From Chloromonas sp. AAM2 (taxonomy: Eukaryota > Chlorophyta > Chlorophyceae > Chlamydomonadales > Chlamydomonadaceae): DNA of 64,000 bases. Below are positions 1 through 11,454 of the stretch, piece by piece. The translations under genes were made by a program, and so were the position numbers. The notes below the pieces were generated by a model that worked only from the letters and a program-made list of their open reading frames with translations, was not told where the DNA came from and did no database searches. Where the stretch lies: assembly GCA_004335635.1 (NCBI GenBank), contig QAXH01001961.1, positions 1 to 64,000 of the forward strand, read 5' to 3'. Every line of letters begins with the position of its first letter. Within the stretch, counting starts at the first letter, position 1.

Positions 1-462
1 ACAGTCACAGCCGAGGTGCTCCCGTGCCAGAGCTTTGTGCGACCCAGCAGCCCACAGAGGCGTGTGGCAGTGGTACCTGATGCCAAGCCGTCGTCGCCAG
101 CTCAGTGCAGCCCAGACTGGTCGCTTCTGTTTGATGACGACTCCGACACCGTACCCCAGCAATGGTTTGACCCCATACCCACACTCCATGCGGGCAGCGG
201 ACAACACTCTCATCCTCAAGTGCAAGTGAGCAGCTGGCAGCAGATGCATTCACATATGCCGGCGAGCAACATGCAGGGCCAGCAGTCGTATGCAGGCAGC
301 CTGCCGGCACATGCCCTGGGCCACTTCCAGCCGAACATACAAGCGTCAGACCCTGTGCAGCAGCAGTTGCAGGGCCTGGGGGCGTGTGAGGCAGAAGATC
401 TGATCGATGACAACACCTTGTTTGAGCACCTGCGGGAGCTGATGGAGCAGGACGCATTGTGA
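1..462 (+). CDS. 3' end of an unidentified Gln/Ser-rich protein (partial)
   Basis: An open frame runs from the window edge to a TGA at 460-462 and gives about 153 residues. It is rich in Gln, Ser, Pro and His and has several SP/QQ-type patches. It ends in an acidic, helix-compatible tail (GACEAEDLIDDNTLFEHLRE...). That composition is seen in activation domains of transcription regulators, but no domain is visible, so no function is assigned. The 5' part lies outside the window, and whether position 1 is inside an exon cannot be proved. The absence of stops, the continuous low-complexity composition and the acidic C terminus favour real coding sequence. The antisense frame over the same bases is also open and cannot be excluded from sequence alone. 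Confidence 0.5.
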   Translation, partial: TVTAEVLPCQSFVRPSSPQRRVAVVPDAKPSSPAQCSPDWSLLFDDDSDTVPQQWFDPIPTLHAGSGQHSHPQVQVSSWQQMHSHMPASNMQGQQSYAGSLPAHALGHFQPNIQASDPVQQQLQGLGACEAEDLIDDNTLFEHLRELMEQDAL

Positions 463-896
463 CAAGTGCAGGTGTGCGTATATGCCGCCTCTTGCCGTTC
501 CACTTGAGCTGATGCCACCACTTGTGCCCAGGGGACTCAGGCGCCTGGTGCAGTGTCATGCAGTCTGCCATGTGTGCTTCCTGACAAGGTTCGGAATGAT
601 AGCAGATGAACATCGCCAAGTGGCAAATGTTCAGTCGCACCACGTTCTGAAAATGCTACGACTTTGGCAAGCACCACCATGACTCAACAAACCAGCAACA
701 ATCTAACGGCGAACTCTGCTTGACATACCAAACTGCGCCCTTGTGCGCCTGATTGCTTGGGAACAATGCACTGCCACCGCGTTGCCAACACTCAAAAGTG
801 ACAGGCCAGACACGTCAAGATTTTTATGTGGGTTGATTATTGGCACAGCAAATTGCATCCCAAGGCTCACCCTAGCTCCACACAACGGGCACTTAC

Positions 897-955
897 AACA
901 CCGGTTCCAGTGGTACTCCCAGGAGTTGTCCCAGAACTGGCAAACATCTTTTTTG
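897..955 (+). repeat. Copy of GTTTGCCAGTTC-end repeat family
   Basis: The segment reads from an ACCGGTTCCAGTGG-type start through TCCCAGGAGTTGTCCCAGAA and CTGGCAAACATC into a T run. The same ordered modules recur at 8306-8362, 11669-11718 (reversed) and 51844-51897. Confidence 0.75.
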
Positions 956-1758
956 CCGGTTTGTTTTTTCCCCCTGGAGTGTGGCTTGTGTCATTATGGC
1001 TAAGATGATGAATTCTCTTACCTTTCACTGGTAAGACATGCCAGTTAGCCAACTGACGCCAGACTGCTGGAGAGGAAAGGGGGCCTGACACCCTATACAA
1101 CAGAAAGAATACCACGCTTTTTCTGACTTGAGTGTGGTTGCATCACGCTAGCAGATGCGCTTACTCACTGTTTGGCGGGGAATCATGGGACGTCCATTCA
1201 AACTGACTGTCCCACAACCCAAGCTTGCAGCGACAAGTGATTGGAATGGTTGACCCCTTAAAGGACTTGCTGGCATGCCGCAAGGCTACACGTCCTTTCT
1301 GTATCAAATTAATGACTCTCCAATAATAATTAAACTCACTGTGCATAGACTACCTTTTGAAAGGGCGCTGTCCGTGCTTGGTGTGGCTGGCTGATTGAAG
1401 TAGCCAATTTTCCCACTTTATTCATTGATTTGCATCTACAGCAGCGCTTGTGCCTGCATGGGACGATGCTAGCTAGTATAGCTCCGATTGTCTTTAGGCT
1501 AGCCGAGAGGGTGCTGTTCGTGCCTCCTGACAGACAGTTGCGTGTTGCTGCAGCGGTCTGTCCAGCTGCGCTGATCTACCTGGTGCATGTTTTGTGTTGA
1601 GTTTCGAGGGTGTTGTCTAGTGTTGCTTGCAACGCACCAGACTACCTCGCACAGTAGTTACATGGTGGACGGCTATCTCACTAGCCTATCCTCGCTTATG
1701 CTACCGAAAGTTAGTTAGAGCGATGCCTACAGAACATTCATTGTTTCTGGTGCGCTTG

Positions 1759-1781
1759 TAAAAAAAAGTTTGCCAGTTCTT
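1759..1781 (-). repeat. Short copy of GTTTGCCAGTTC-end repeat, A-run first
   Basis: An A run is followed directly by GTTTGCCAGTTCTTTG. This is the reverse complement of the repeat end at 2238-2273, about 480 bp downstream. The two face each other with their A/T runs outward, as the two ends of one element would. Confidence 0.6.
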
Positions 1782-2234
1782 TGATTGTTAGTTTGTTAAG
1801 AGGGTGTTGTCTCAAGCTTGCTGTTTGGCATGCCTGCCCAGTACGCTTTATACTACCTCAACAGTTAGAGAGAGAACGTACATTGAGTGCTTGAGGATAT
1901 GCAGACAGCAGTCTGCTACTAGCGCATCATGTAATCTGGCTATGACTTTCACAGTCCATCCCTGTCAGACAACGTCCCATGCATGCGGCACATGCCGCCA
2001 CCTTCAGACCTTGTGCGTTGGTTCAGACCAGTGTTGGTGGCTCAACGATCCAAAGCAGACTATAACAGCCCCTCCTCCTCGGCCCCCATGCAATCAGAAT
2101 CCAACGCTGCACCTTGTCAACGTTGTCATCTTTGCGACTACTCTGTGGTGCAGATACAGTTGGCAGGCCAAAGTGGTACACGCAGTACGAAGCAGCCAGC
2201 CGGAAACTCACACATGTCACTCAGCCAAAAAAAA

Positions 2235-2538
2235 CATTGTCCCAGAACTGGCAAACATCTTTTTTTTTTACTTGAGTTTCTTACATACCTGGGCATTAGG
2301 GCGTCATGGCACGCCCACTGTCAGCTGGTAGAATTAGCCAGGAACTAGCCTAGTCTAGTTGCGGGGTAGGTAATCAGGAACAGCAGCATTGTCCCAGAAC
2401 TGGCAAACATCTTTTTTTTTACTTGAGTTTCTTACATACCTGGGCATTAGGGCGTCATGGCACGCCTTCTGTCAGCTGGTAGAATATAGCCAGGAACTAG
2501 CCTAGTCTAGTTGCTGGGTAGGTAATCAGGAACAGCAG
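2235..2538. repeat. 152-bp tandem duplication (two units)
   Basis: Units 2235-2386 and 2387-2538 match base for base over most of their length. They differ at a few positions: CCCACTG against CCTTCTG, GAATTAGCC against GAATATAGCC, and GCGGGG against GCTGGG. Each unit starts with CATTGTCCCAGAACTGGC plus a T run, so the duplication carried a copy of the interspersed repeat end with it. Near identity suggests a recent event. Confidence 0.9.
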
Positions 2539-3876
2539 CCAGGCTGATGATTCAACCATAGCGTTGAGGAGCAGATGTATCACAAGCGGGGAGGGATTCC
2601 AGCCAGTCCGACCTACATGTAAAGGGGATTGCGACACACCTGGATAGTAATGGTGGTGGTCACCCTCGAGGTGCTATCCTGTCCGCATACCTCGTTAGAC
2701 CCAAATTGGGGCCTGAATATATGCGTCTCTCAGTGTTCGTTGCCTCTCCAATGTCATGCCTCAACAACCGTCTGGTTTCATCCATAACCCGTAGAAAACA
2801 TCACCGTCAAGGAGGATACATCACCGTCTGACATTGCCCATCCAGGGGACTTTGCCTGCATTTCATGGGTCCTTTGTGGCTCTGAAATCGTAATGATGAT
2901 GCCTCTTACCTTCCACTGGAACGCCATGTTGCCAGGATCCAGACAAGCAAGAGGCCAAGAGGAAGCGGCCAAGAGGCCAAGAAGCAGAGGCCAAAAGGCC
3001 AAAAGGCAGCGGCGGGCGGCCACGACAGATGCTAACATCATGGCCGCCCAACGCACATGGTTGGACATACCTCTGACAACTTCTTGGAAGCGGCCTGGCA
3101 CAACAACTGCTTCAGTGAGCCGCCGCTCAGCACTGTGGAACAAAGCAGAACAGTTGCACATGCTGACCTGATCAAGCCCAAACGTCATGCAGCAGGCGTT
3201 GAAGCTTGTGTCAAGTGCGTTCAGAAGCACGACCACAAGATTCCCTCTGACGTGCTCACCTACTCCAGGGCCAGTCTGCATGGCGGTTTTTCCTGACCCA
3301 CATGGCACTGCTGAGATGAGCTGTTCATCACCAAGCACAACATGCATGTGCATGTATTTGTTCCTCAACGAGGCCGTTTGGTGCCCTCGCCCTGTTTGCT
3401 GCCTTGATTGCTGCTGGATTGCCTGTAATCGGGAGCCTGCTCTGATATCTGTCCTGAAGCTGACAGCTCTCCGTGGGGTGACTCCCATCAGGGTGGTTAT
3501 TTCCTGCTCGAGACTCTCATGGTGGGAGGACTACGAGTCCTGCAGGGCCTTCTAATCGCCTTATAAGCTGGCTGGCCTTTGGGCGTTTGTAAGAGCAGCC
3601 TGCCTGCAAACATGGCGTGTCAAGGTGATCAAGGCGGGGATGTTGGTGGTCAAGGATGAGGCATCTCAGACAAACTGTGCATCAGCACCCTGCGTGGTCT
3701 GGGAAATTGGAAGTTTGGGTTGTCATGCTAGCAACAGACGTAACGGACGCCGCCCGAGTTCGTTGGGATGGGGTGCTCATTTCTCCAGTTCTCCCCGCAT
3801 TGTTCAAACCTTTGGGATCGTGTCTGCTGTCTTGCGCATATCTAACCGCGGTCCTCGTTTGCAGCTGCTGGGCATC

Positions 3877-6790
3877 ATGGCGGTGCATCAGGATTGCCGC
3901 ATGTACGAAGCCAAGTTCCCAGAGGTGGATGATGTGGTTCTCGTGGAGGTGAGACAATGCAACGCTTCACCAGAATGCTCGCAGTACAGGAACAGCCCTG
4001 CTTCACACGACGGCACCTCAAACCTTGCAGGTTACGAAGATTGCGGAGATGGGAGCTTATGTGCGTCTACTGGAGTATGCTGGGATTGAAGGCATGATCC
4101 TCCTGTCGGAATTGTCCAGGAGGCGTATCAGATCGATTAACAAGCTGATCAAGGTAGGCCTTTCAATCTTTCAATTGATCACGAACACAGTTGATTATGA
4201 TGAAGGTTAATCATTAGGACGTGTGCATGCTTGGACGCAGGTTGGGCGGCAAGAAGCTGTCATGGTGCTGCGTGTGGACAAAGACAAAGGGTACATCGAT
4301 TTGTCCAAGCGGTGAGCAACAGCAGCTGCAGCTCAGAAACAGCGTCTTGTGTGCTTGAAGCCAACAGCATTCTTTCTGCTTCAAGTGCCTGTGCTGGCTC
4401 CAATTTTCCTCATGTGATGCATGCCTTCGAGCATGCAGGCGAGTCAACCAAGAGGATGCCAACAGAGGGGAAGAAAAGTTTCAGAAATCCAAGATGGTAA
4501 GGCTGCACGCCATGGGTGCAACAGGGCCCGGCAAACTCAAGATATCACCAACGCCAGCAGCAGTAAAAGCATGTGCAAAGGAACTGTCCTTCTTTGCGCA
4601 CACAGGTGCACTCCATCATGCGACACGTGGCAGAGACTACTGGTGCAAACTTAGAGGTAAGCTGGCAGCGTACAGCCAAGTCAGCTATGCTTGCAGGGCT
4701 CAACACATGCAGGGATCAAATTACTGGCTGCTTGGAGCACTGTATGTAATGTGTTCTGCATGCTGCACATACAGGAGTTGTATCGCAAGGTGGCATGGCC
4801 TCTGTACCGCATCTATGGTCATGCATTCGAGGCCATGAAGACGATGGTTGGCGATGACGGCGAGGGCATCTTCAAGCGGTTGGAGGAAGAAAATAAGGGA
4901 CCTATCGATGTGTTGACGCCGGAGGTAGGCTCACTGTCCCTGTGGGTTGGTCTGCGATGTGCACATACATGCATTTATGGATGGGTGGTTTTAGGGCAAA
5001 AACTGTTTGTCTGGGTGCTGTGGTCGGCAGTTATTCGAAACATTAACATTTAACGGCTGCTTCTGAAACCTTGGTCTTGCCGCTTTTCTTCTCCACCACA
5101 CCACCATGTAGGTGCACGAAGCCTTGTTGAAAAACATCAAGCGCCGTATGACCCCCCAGCCAGTCAAGATTCGTGCAGACGTGGAGCTAACATGTTTCCA
5201 GTACGATGGCATTGAGCACATCAAGGCAGCCATGCGGGCAGCGGAAGCACAAGGCACCGAGGTCAGTCCTGATCACATCAACTTTGGGGGTTGCAGCACG
5301 GCCATGCATGAGGTGGTGTGCGCTTGGTGGCATGCAGGGCTTACTTACGCAGGTGGCATGGGGTGCTGCACGTGTGAGGGGTTGCATGGAATAATGGACC
5401 GCTATTGATGCATTTTCTTCATTGTTGTACCATGCCCTGAAACCTTGGCCAGTATGCGTGCATCAGGCCTGGCCTGGTATCTGGAAAAATTGATGCTGCT
5501 GGTGCTGATATTGCGCATTGCATCTAGGTTCAATCGCTTGTGCATGTGTGGCCTTGCAGGCACGCTGACTTCAACGTACAATTCATGCTGCGCAGGAATG
5601 CCATGTGCGGATGAAGTTGGTGGCTCCTCCGCTTTATGTGCTCACAACACAGACACTTGACAAAAACAATGGCATAGAGGTGCTCATAGCAGGTATGCAG
5701 AGGGAACAATGGCTAACCTGCACAAGCATGTGGTCAAGAGGCCATCGATGGCCCAAGTTGCCCTTGCGCTCAGGGCCACTATAGCAACACCAACCCACTA
5801 GTGCATTGTCACGGGGCAGGAGGCGGGGGGCAGTGCAAAAAGTTTAATTGCACACTGCTGTGCGCAGCAAACCACCCGGAGCCTGCGGCAGTTCTGGCTG
5901 TGCCTACATTTTCTCACAAAGCAATGGCTGCACATGCACACTTAGGAAGGGTTGACTGTGCATTCACTTTTTGCTGACTGGCCATCTTGTCTCGCTGGTG
6001 CAGCGTGTGAGGCCTGTCGTAAAACGATCGAGGCTGCCAAGGGCAAGCTGGTGGTCAAGGAGGCGGCCAGGGCCGTGAGCGAGCGGGACGACCGCATGTT
6101 GGCGGAGAAGCTGGAGGCGCTGGAGAACGCGAACAAGGAGGTGCGCGCACAGTGGCTTTCTCTTTGTCGGGACAGTATGCATCTGTTGACACTAGGGAAA
6201 TCTTCAAAAGGCACGTGATGGGATAAGGCAGAAGATCAAAGCTCGCACAGTCCAAGAAAGGCCATGCGTGCCATGAGATGAAACCATGCGGGCCATGAGA
6301 AGAGCTCATGCTGGCCATGAGAAGAGGTCGTGCAAGCATGAGTGGGACAGTGCGTCACCCCGCAGTCTGTATCTGTTCACGTCAGGAAAACCGTCAGAGG
6401 TAATAGGATGAAGCGAAGGGAGAGCAATGAGAAGACTTCTTGCGTGCCATCTGTGGTCGACAGTGCATCCCACCAGCAGCCCTGGCCTGGTAGTCGGCCG
6501 GTAGCGCCATGTGTTTGTGAGCCATGTGTTTGTGAGGAAGCTTGACCTGCTGCAATGACAGGAGTAGCATCTTGTGGTGCAGGTACAGCGCAGTGAAATG
6601 GCTGATTGTTGGGGCCAGGGGCAGCAGTGAATGTTTTGTCAGCAGTGAAAGGGTCTGGCCAAACATAGATGTCAAACCAGTGTGCCTCGTGTGTTTTGCA
6701 CAGGTGGATGGCGATGCAGACTCAGAGGAAGAGGAGGACACAGGCATGGGAGACATTGATATCGACGGACCTGCCATCATTGAGGTCTGA
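3877..6790 (+). CDS. EIF2S1: Eukaryotic translation initiation factor 2 subunit alpha (eIF2-alpha)
   Basis: Subunit of the eIF2 GTP/Met-tRNAi complex in the cytosol; phosphorylation of its regulatory serine shuts down general translation. Ten exons: 3877-3948, 4031-4153, 4241-4311, 4439-4496, 4606-4656, 4775-4924, 5112-5261, 5596-5692, 6004-6140, 6704-6790, giving about 331 residues (animal proteins about 315). The N-terminal S1/OB fold is plain ([12 protein letters not shown], then [20 protein letters not shown]). The regulatory loop [14 protein letters not shown] is intact, with the target serine at residue 53 counting Met. The helical domain and the alpha-beta C-terminal domain ([16 protein letters not shown], then [16 protein letters not shown]) follow. 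The acidic tail ([14 protein letters not shown]) is plant/alga-like. ATG 3877 opens exon 1 in frame just before the conserved start of the S1 fold. An intact serine site means control by a GCN2-type kinase is possible. Confidence 0.97.
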
Positions 6791-7385
6791 TATAGGACGA
6801 CTGGCCGTTACCAGCTGTGCGCAATATGGGAGGCATGCCCACACAACAATTTACTCTGTTGCCATGTTGGCTCGCTCCATGCTTTGTCATGTTTCTGCTT
6901 GTTATTAATACCATTGATATCAGACACTTCTGTTCAACCATAACTAGTTTTAGTATTGCAAGTCATTTTCACTGTGTGACTGGGTATGAATTCTGGTTCG
7001 TGCCTTTTGGCAACTGAATTGCCCTCTGCTTGGACATTCTTGCTTAAAGTCTGGCAACTCTCCGTCCATTACATGGACCGATGCCTCAGCGGTCATATCC
7101 AGTACAAAAGATGGGTTTATGGAGCGATATCTGGGGTAGAGGGACAGCTCACCATGCCATGCCAAAAGGAGACCAGGAGGGATGATGACACAGTATTGCA
7201 AAGATGCGATGAACAGTGCCCATGTGTGCTGTTCTGGCATACAACAAGCTGGCATGTTTAGCCTTCCGTCCTTTGTTTGTGGCAGGTACAGTCAGTGCAA
7301 CAACTCAGTCGTCCCAACATCTCCTCCAAGTAACGCCTGTGCTGAAGCACAGGTGTGACTTTGAGGGAACTAGAGATGATAAATT

Positions 7386-7690
7386 ACTGCATACCAGATG
7401 TACAGCACTGTCAATTGGTGACGCTTAGTGGGCCGGGTTTGATGCTAGCTTACTATCACGGTCAGCAAACTGATTCAGTATCCAGGACAGAACCAGCATG
7501 GCTAAGGGGTTAGAGGGCAGGAGAGTTGAATCTGAACCACTGCCTATCAGATGTACAGGACCATGGATAGGTGACGCTTCGTGTACCAGGTCTGAACTGC
7601 ACACTCACTATCACAGTATGAATGAGACTAAACACCATGGCTATGACCGGGCATGGCAGTGTGCTGCGTTCCTGGAGGAAACCTGGTGGG
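7386..7690. repeat. Diverged ~153-bp tandem pair
   Basis: Blocks CAGATGTACAG, GGTGACGCTT and ACTATCAC recur in the same order and near-equal spacing from 7386 and from 7539. Identity between the units is moderate, so this is an old duplication. Confidence 0.5.
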
Positions 7691-8242
7691 CGTCGGTATC
7701 TGCACAACCCCACACAGTGCTTGATGATCTCAAGGAATAAGTTCAAGTCAAAGCCACAGACTTCTTCTTCACTTTTAGTCAAAGCCAGGGACGCTGTTGT
7801 TGATGAAATACAACCGCTCAATCTATAATCCAGGCGTCAAATAGAGGGCATGCCTGCGTCCTGATTGGGCACGCATGCCCACTGACAGAATTGTGATGCA
7901 GCTGCTGTTCAGTTGATTAACCTGCTGTCGTGGCGCTTCTGATGCTTGTGCACTTTGCTTGCCATAGTCAGCAGCTTTGGTAGAACAGTCAAGTAAGAAA
8001 AAAAAGTGTGGCGCATGGTTACTGCAATCCCTGCATAATGTACCGCAGTACACAAGAGACACAGCCGCATCTGGTCTTCCTTCCTGCTGTGACCAGTGTC
8101 AGAATTTGGATATGGGATGCACAGTCCGGCATCAGTCGACCTTGTGTTTGTGCGACACTTGACATGTCACTGTGCACGTGTCAAGTCAGCAAAAGTAGCG
8201 ACAGTGTTTTGTACCGTAAAACGCCATTGTATCAGCATAACC

Positions 8243-8362
8243 AAAAAAAGTTTGCCAGTTTGAGGACAATTCCTGGGAATATCGCCAGGAACCAGTGTTG
8301 TAGTTGCAAAGTGGTTCCAGTGGTGCCACTGCAGATTATCCCAGAACTGGCAAACTTCTTCT
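8243..8362. repeat. Inverted pair (fold-back) of the GTTTGCCAGTTC repeat
   Basis: The left arm 8243-8300 starts AAAAAAAGTTTGCCAGTTTG and passes GACAATTCCTGGGAA to GGAACCAGTG. The right arm 8306-8362 is its diverged reverse complement, ending CCCAGAACTGGCAAACTTC. The arms nearly touch, so the unit can fold into one hairpin of about 120 bases, with A and T runs at its outer edges. Confidence 0.75.
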
Positions 8363-8814
8363 TGTTTACAAGATCAGCATAAAACTGGTGTGAAGGTTGC
8401 CTTCTGATACACTCACTGATACACTCAGTGTCGTCCATACCGCAACAAATGATCAAAGCAATTTTTGGTTCTGAAGCTTTTCAACGGTCACACTGACGTT
8501 TTCACAACGATATCCAGTTTGAATTGCCCTTAGTGAAGCCCAGCCCAGCCACTGTGGTGGATGCCCAAACTGAACAACCTTAAAGGCAGAGGTCTGTTTC
8601 TGGTTGCCATTTTGTCTGCTCCTACACAAGGTAAAGTACGTGCGACAATGCTGTTTGACATGCCAAGATGATATCAATGATCAGCACCTCAGCCTTGGTA
8701 CGTGAAGTATTCCTGGCTGACATGCAATGATTCTAATACAAGGTGGTGTGCCAAGGCGTGCAACAGACCGGCCTGGCGGACCAAGCAGCTGTTTGCCTCC
8801 ACAACGGAGTGTGC

Positions 8815-11454
8815 TCAGTCCTCCTCCTCTAGACCTCCCATGTATGTGCTAAAGGCTGACGAGGCAGGGAATTCGAGCCCTGGTGCTGCCCCTGATGAGC
8901 TGCGTGCCCTTGTAGTTTCGATAGAGGCGCGGCCTGGCTGGCACGCCATGCTGTGTTGCCCTGCTCGACTGCTGCGCTGTGCCAGAGTGCCACTGAAGCT
9001 GTGTGTTTGGCGCTGCAGAATGTTGTGCGCCTCCAAGTCACTGCAGCAGTCGTGCTCAGGTAGGGCTCGCACCTTCACGACATTGGCACTGTGTGAGCCC
9101 ATCGCTGCCAGCAGCACAGGCAGACGCAGGCTTGTTGCGTCTTCCAAACGATCCCTGCCACGAGCGTTAATCGTATTCTTGTGCTGTGTCGAAGATGCAC
9201 AGTCGGCACTTCCCGAGCCGCCCAGCGTACTGCTGGCTCTGGCCCTTAGCTGTAGGGAACCTGAGGCGTCGCGCGCGCCGCTGAGAGTTGGCAGGAGCGC
9301 ACCTCCTGTGGACACACGAGCCTGGCCGCTGCTGGTCAAGCTGGGTCGCGACGGCAGGCAGTGATTTGAGCCACTGGGTCGTGGCGCCAGGCCACCGCCG
9401 GAGCAGCTGGCACGGGAGGTCATTCCCCCGTTAGATGTGTTCCCCAGTGGACTGTTGAACGAGCTAATCTGTTGTTGACACGTGCCAGTGAACGCCCCGC
9501 TGACGGATAATCTTGAGGGTAGACTCTGAACACCATCGGCTGTATGCTTCAGTGATGGAGCGGCCGCCCGCGATGCCAGTTCCGGAGGAAAGGAGACGCA
9601 GCCACCACTTGAATTGCGAGAGGCTGAGTTTCCACTCATAATCGAGTAGACAGAAGTGGGCCGGGCTTGCGCTGCAAAGGCAGAGGTAGGGTGTGATAGC
9701 TGCTTCTGAGGTGCTGGATTCCTGTCAGTTGACAAGTCTGACTGACTGGACGGTGTTGGCGCAGACTGGTTTGCCATGCGCGCAAGCAGGGTTTCCAAGT
9801 CCGCTCCTTGATGTGGCCAATCATCCTTGACGGGGTCTGTAATCTGGTCGCCACCACCCCGTGAGCTGGTGCGGCTACGACCTTCTGGGAGTTCCGATGA
9901 GCACGGGGCGGATGGCTTGAGGTTGGTGGACGGGCTCGCTACTGGTCTTGTTTGGCTCTTAGATACCTTGACCGGACTCCCCGCCATCTGCTTGGTCAAG
10001 CGCTCGGCCAACAGTTGAGATATGCATCGAGGGCCGGAGTGCCGCTGCAGGCAGGGAAAGAGAGCAGGCCAAGAGCCTGAGCAAGCACAGCATGCATGGG
10101 GCAGACTCCAGCCATGGTACGCTGGCAGCCACCACGAGTTTAGAGGCATTCGCTGAAAAACAAACAGAGCACACCACAGAGTGATCATACCACACCGATT
10201 TCCTGCTGCTCAGCACTATCTGCGATGCTCCCTGCGATTTAGCAGCAACTCCCTACATGCACAGGTTGAGCCAGTGCGTATGTGTTTGCCCGCACCTCCT
10301 CCATGACTAGGTCGACACAGTCCCTGCCCTCCCCGTCCGTATAGGAGGAGGCCGCCACACCCAGCCTTGAGGACACCTGGACAGCCCGGGCCATCACCGC
10401 ATCCAGCTCAACGGCAATCTCCTGCTCAAGCCGAGAGTCTGCAGCACAGCAAATCACACCATTCTCCGACCAGATGTCATTCAACCCCCGGTTAGGCCTC
10501 AGCTCACCGTCACCGAACTGTCAAGCAAGGCACGAACTAGCAATGCGGGTAGTGCGGTCAATCCCAACTGACGCACTTGGTTGCCTGCCAACGAGCCTGG
10601 ATTGGAGGCAGGTGTTGGCCTCATATGGTTGATGTTGATTGAGTTTTAACAATCTTTTGCCTAACCGACTGATCACATGCAATCACTGGTACACCACTGA
10701 CCAAACGTGCAGTGCTTGCACACTATTTGCTTTGTACTTTGGCACAAAGCCAATATTTTCACCTTGAAGGACGTAGGTTGAACGAAGGCTGGCGATTTGC
10801 TCAGCGCGGCTGGTGCTGGTTCCTCGAGCACATGGCTGATCAACGTCCCCCATGGACCTGTGGTGTGCCAGCCTAGCACGGCTCAGCAGCTCCATGGGGT
10901 CCTGCTTTTGGTAGCGATGGGGCGCAGGACTTGCCTCCTGCGTTCGTTCACAGGCGAGATGGCTACTGAGTGGGTGCACGGTGTGGGAAGCAGAGCAGTC
11001 AAAGTGAACTGACCCTTGCTGAAGTCACTGTGCATAAGAAAGGAACTCGTGATTAGGATATTTGAGGTTCAGCACTGTGCCACAGTGTCAGCAGACTCAG
11101 TGTTATTTGTCATTTGTCAATTACAGGCGCATTAGGACGTGTATTAGGACGTGTAATGAGTGGCATGATGCCTTTGGCGTCAACATCTGACACGCTGCAT
11201 GATGACTCGCCAAACGCAACCTGAGGTACCGATGTTGCAGAACATATAGCAAACGACGCCGCTTGAGCTGCTGTTTACCCATAGCACTCCCTGATATGTT
11301 ACTAAGCCAGCAGTGAGGGCTGGTCACCATGCCTCATAAACGGGTAATCACGACTCAGTAAGTCTTGACCGATATTTCCGGCATTCCCTACCCGACAACT
11401 TTCAACCTGCACCTTGTGCACGCGTCCAAGTGTGTTGAACGCATGCAAGTCCAT
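8815..11454 (-). CDS. Ser-rich protein of unknown function, 4 exons
   Basis: Exons on the minus strand: 11454-11392, 11018-10763, 10438-10296, then 10152-8815 or, with a stronger pyrimidine-rich acceptor, 10044-8815. Both last-exon choices keep phase, giving about 599 or 563 residues. The reading phase closes at every junction (0, 1, 0), which is the main support. The middle (DSRLEQEIAVELDAVMARAV) looks helical. The last 400 residues are Ser/Ala/Pro-rich with many SS, SG and RPS patches and are probably disordered. No known domain is visible. ATG 11454 is chosen; an in-frame ATG at 11499 would add 15 residues. The gene is divergent from the giant gene that starts at 12396. Codons are open over a long stretch on the opposite strand as well, but that frame lacks matching splice sites. 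Confidence 0.65.

Larger units (their letters stand above)
463..3876. other. Intergenic region, repeat-bearing
   Basis: No gene is supported across these 3.4 kb. The region holds four ends of the GTTTGCCAGTTC repeat family (897-955, 1759-1781 and one in each unit of a 152-bp tandem duplication at 2235-2538). It also has a purine-rich degenerate run of AAGAGGCC-like units around 2945-3015. A 236-codon minus-strand frame at 2778-3488 has no recognisable domain and crosses the purine run; I treat it as chance. The last few hundred bases must include the eIF2-alpha promoter, but no clear TATA box was seen. Confidence 0.6.
6791..8814. other. Intergenic region with tandem and inverted repeats
   Basis: No gene is supported. 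A diverged tandem pair of about 150 bp lies at 7386-7690: ACTGC..CAGATGTACAG recurs 153 bp later, with GGTGACGCTT and CACTATCAC blocks in the same order. An inverted pair of the interspersed repeat sits at 8243-8362. TTACA at 8366-8370 (TGTAA on the minus strand) is a possible poly(A) signal for the minus-strand gene that stops at 8815, about 450 bp away. Confidence 0.55.

Noticed and set aside
2778..3488. 236-codon minus-strand frame
   Set aside because: It has no recognisable domain, crosses a purine-rich degenerate repeat that itself creates open frames, and no splice partners were found.
8702..9364. 220-codon plus-strand frame opposite the Ser-rich minus-strand gene
   Set aside because: The minus-strand model is longer and has phase-consistent exons; the plus frame lacks splice partners and domain content.
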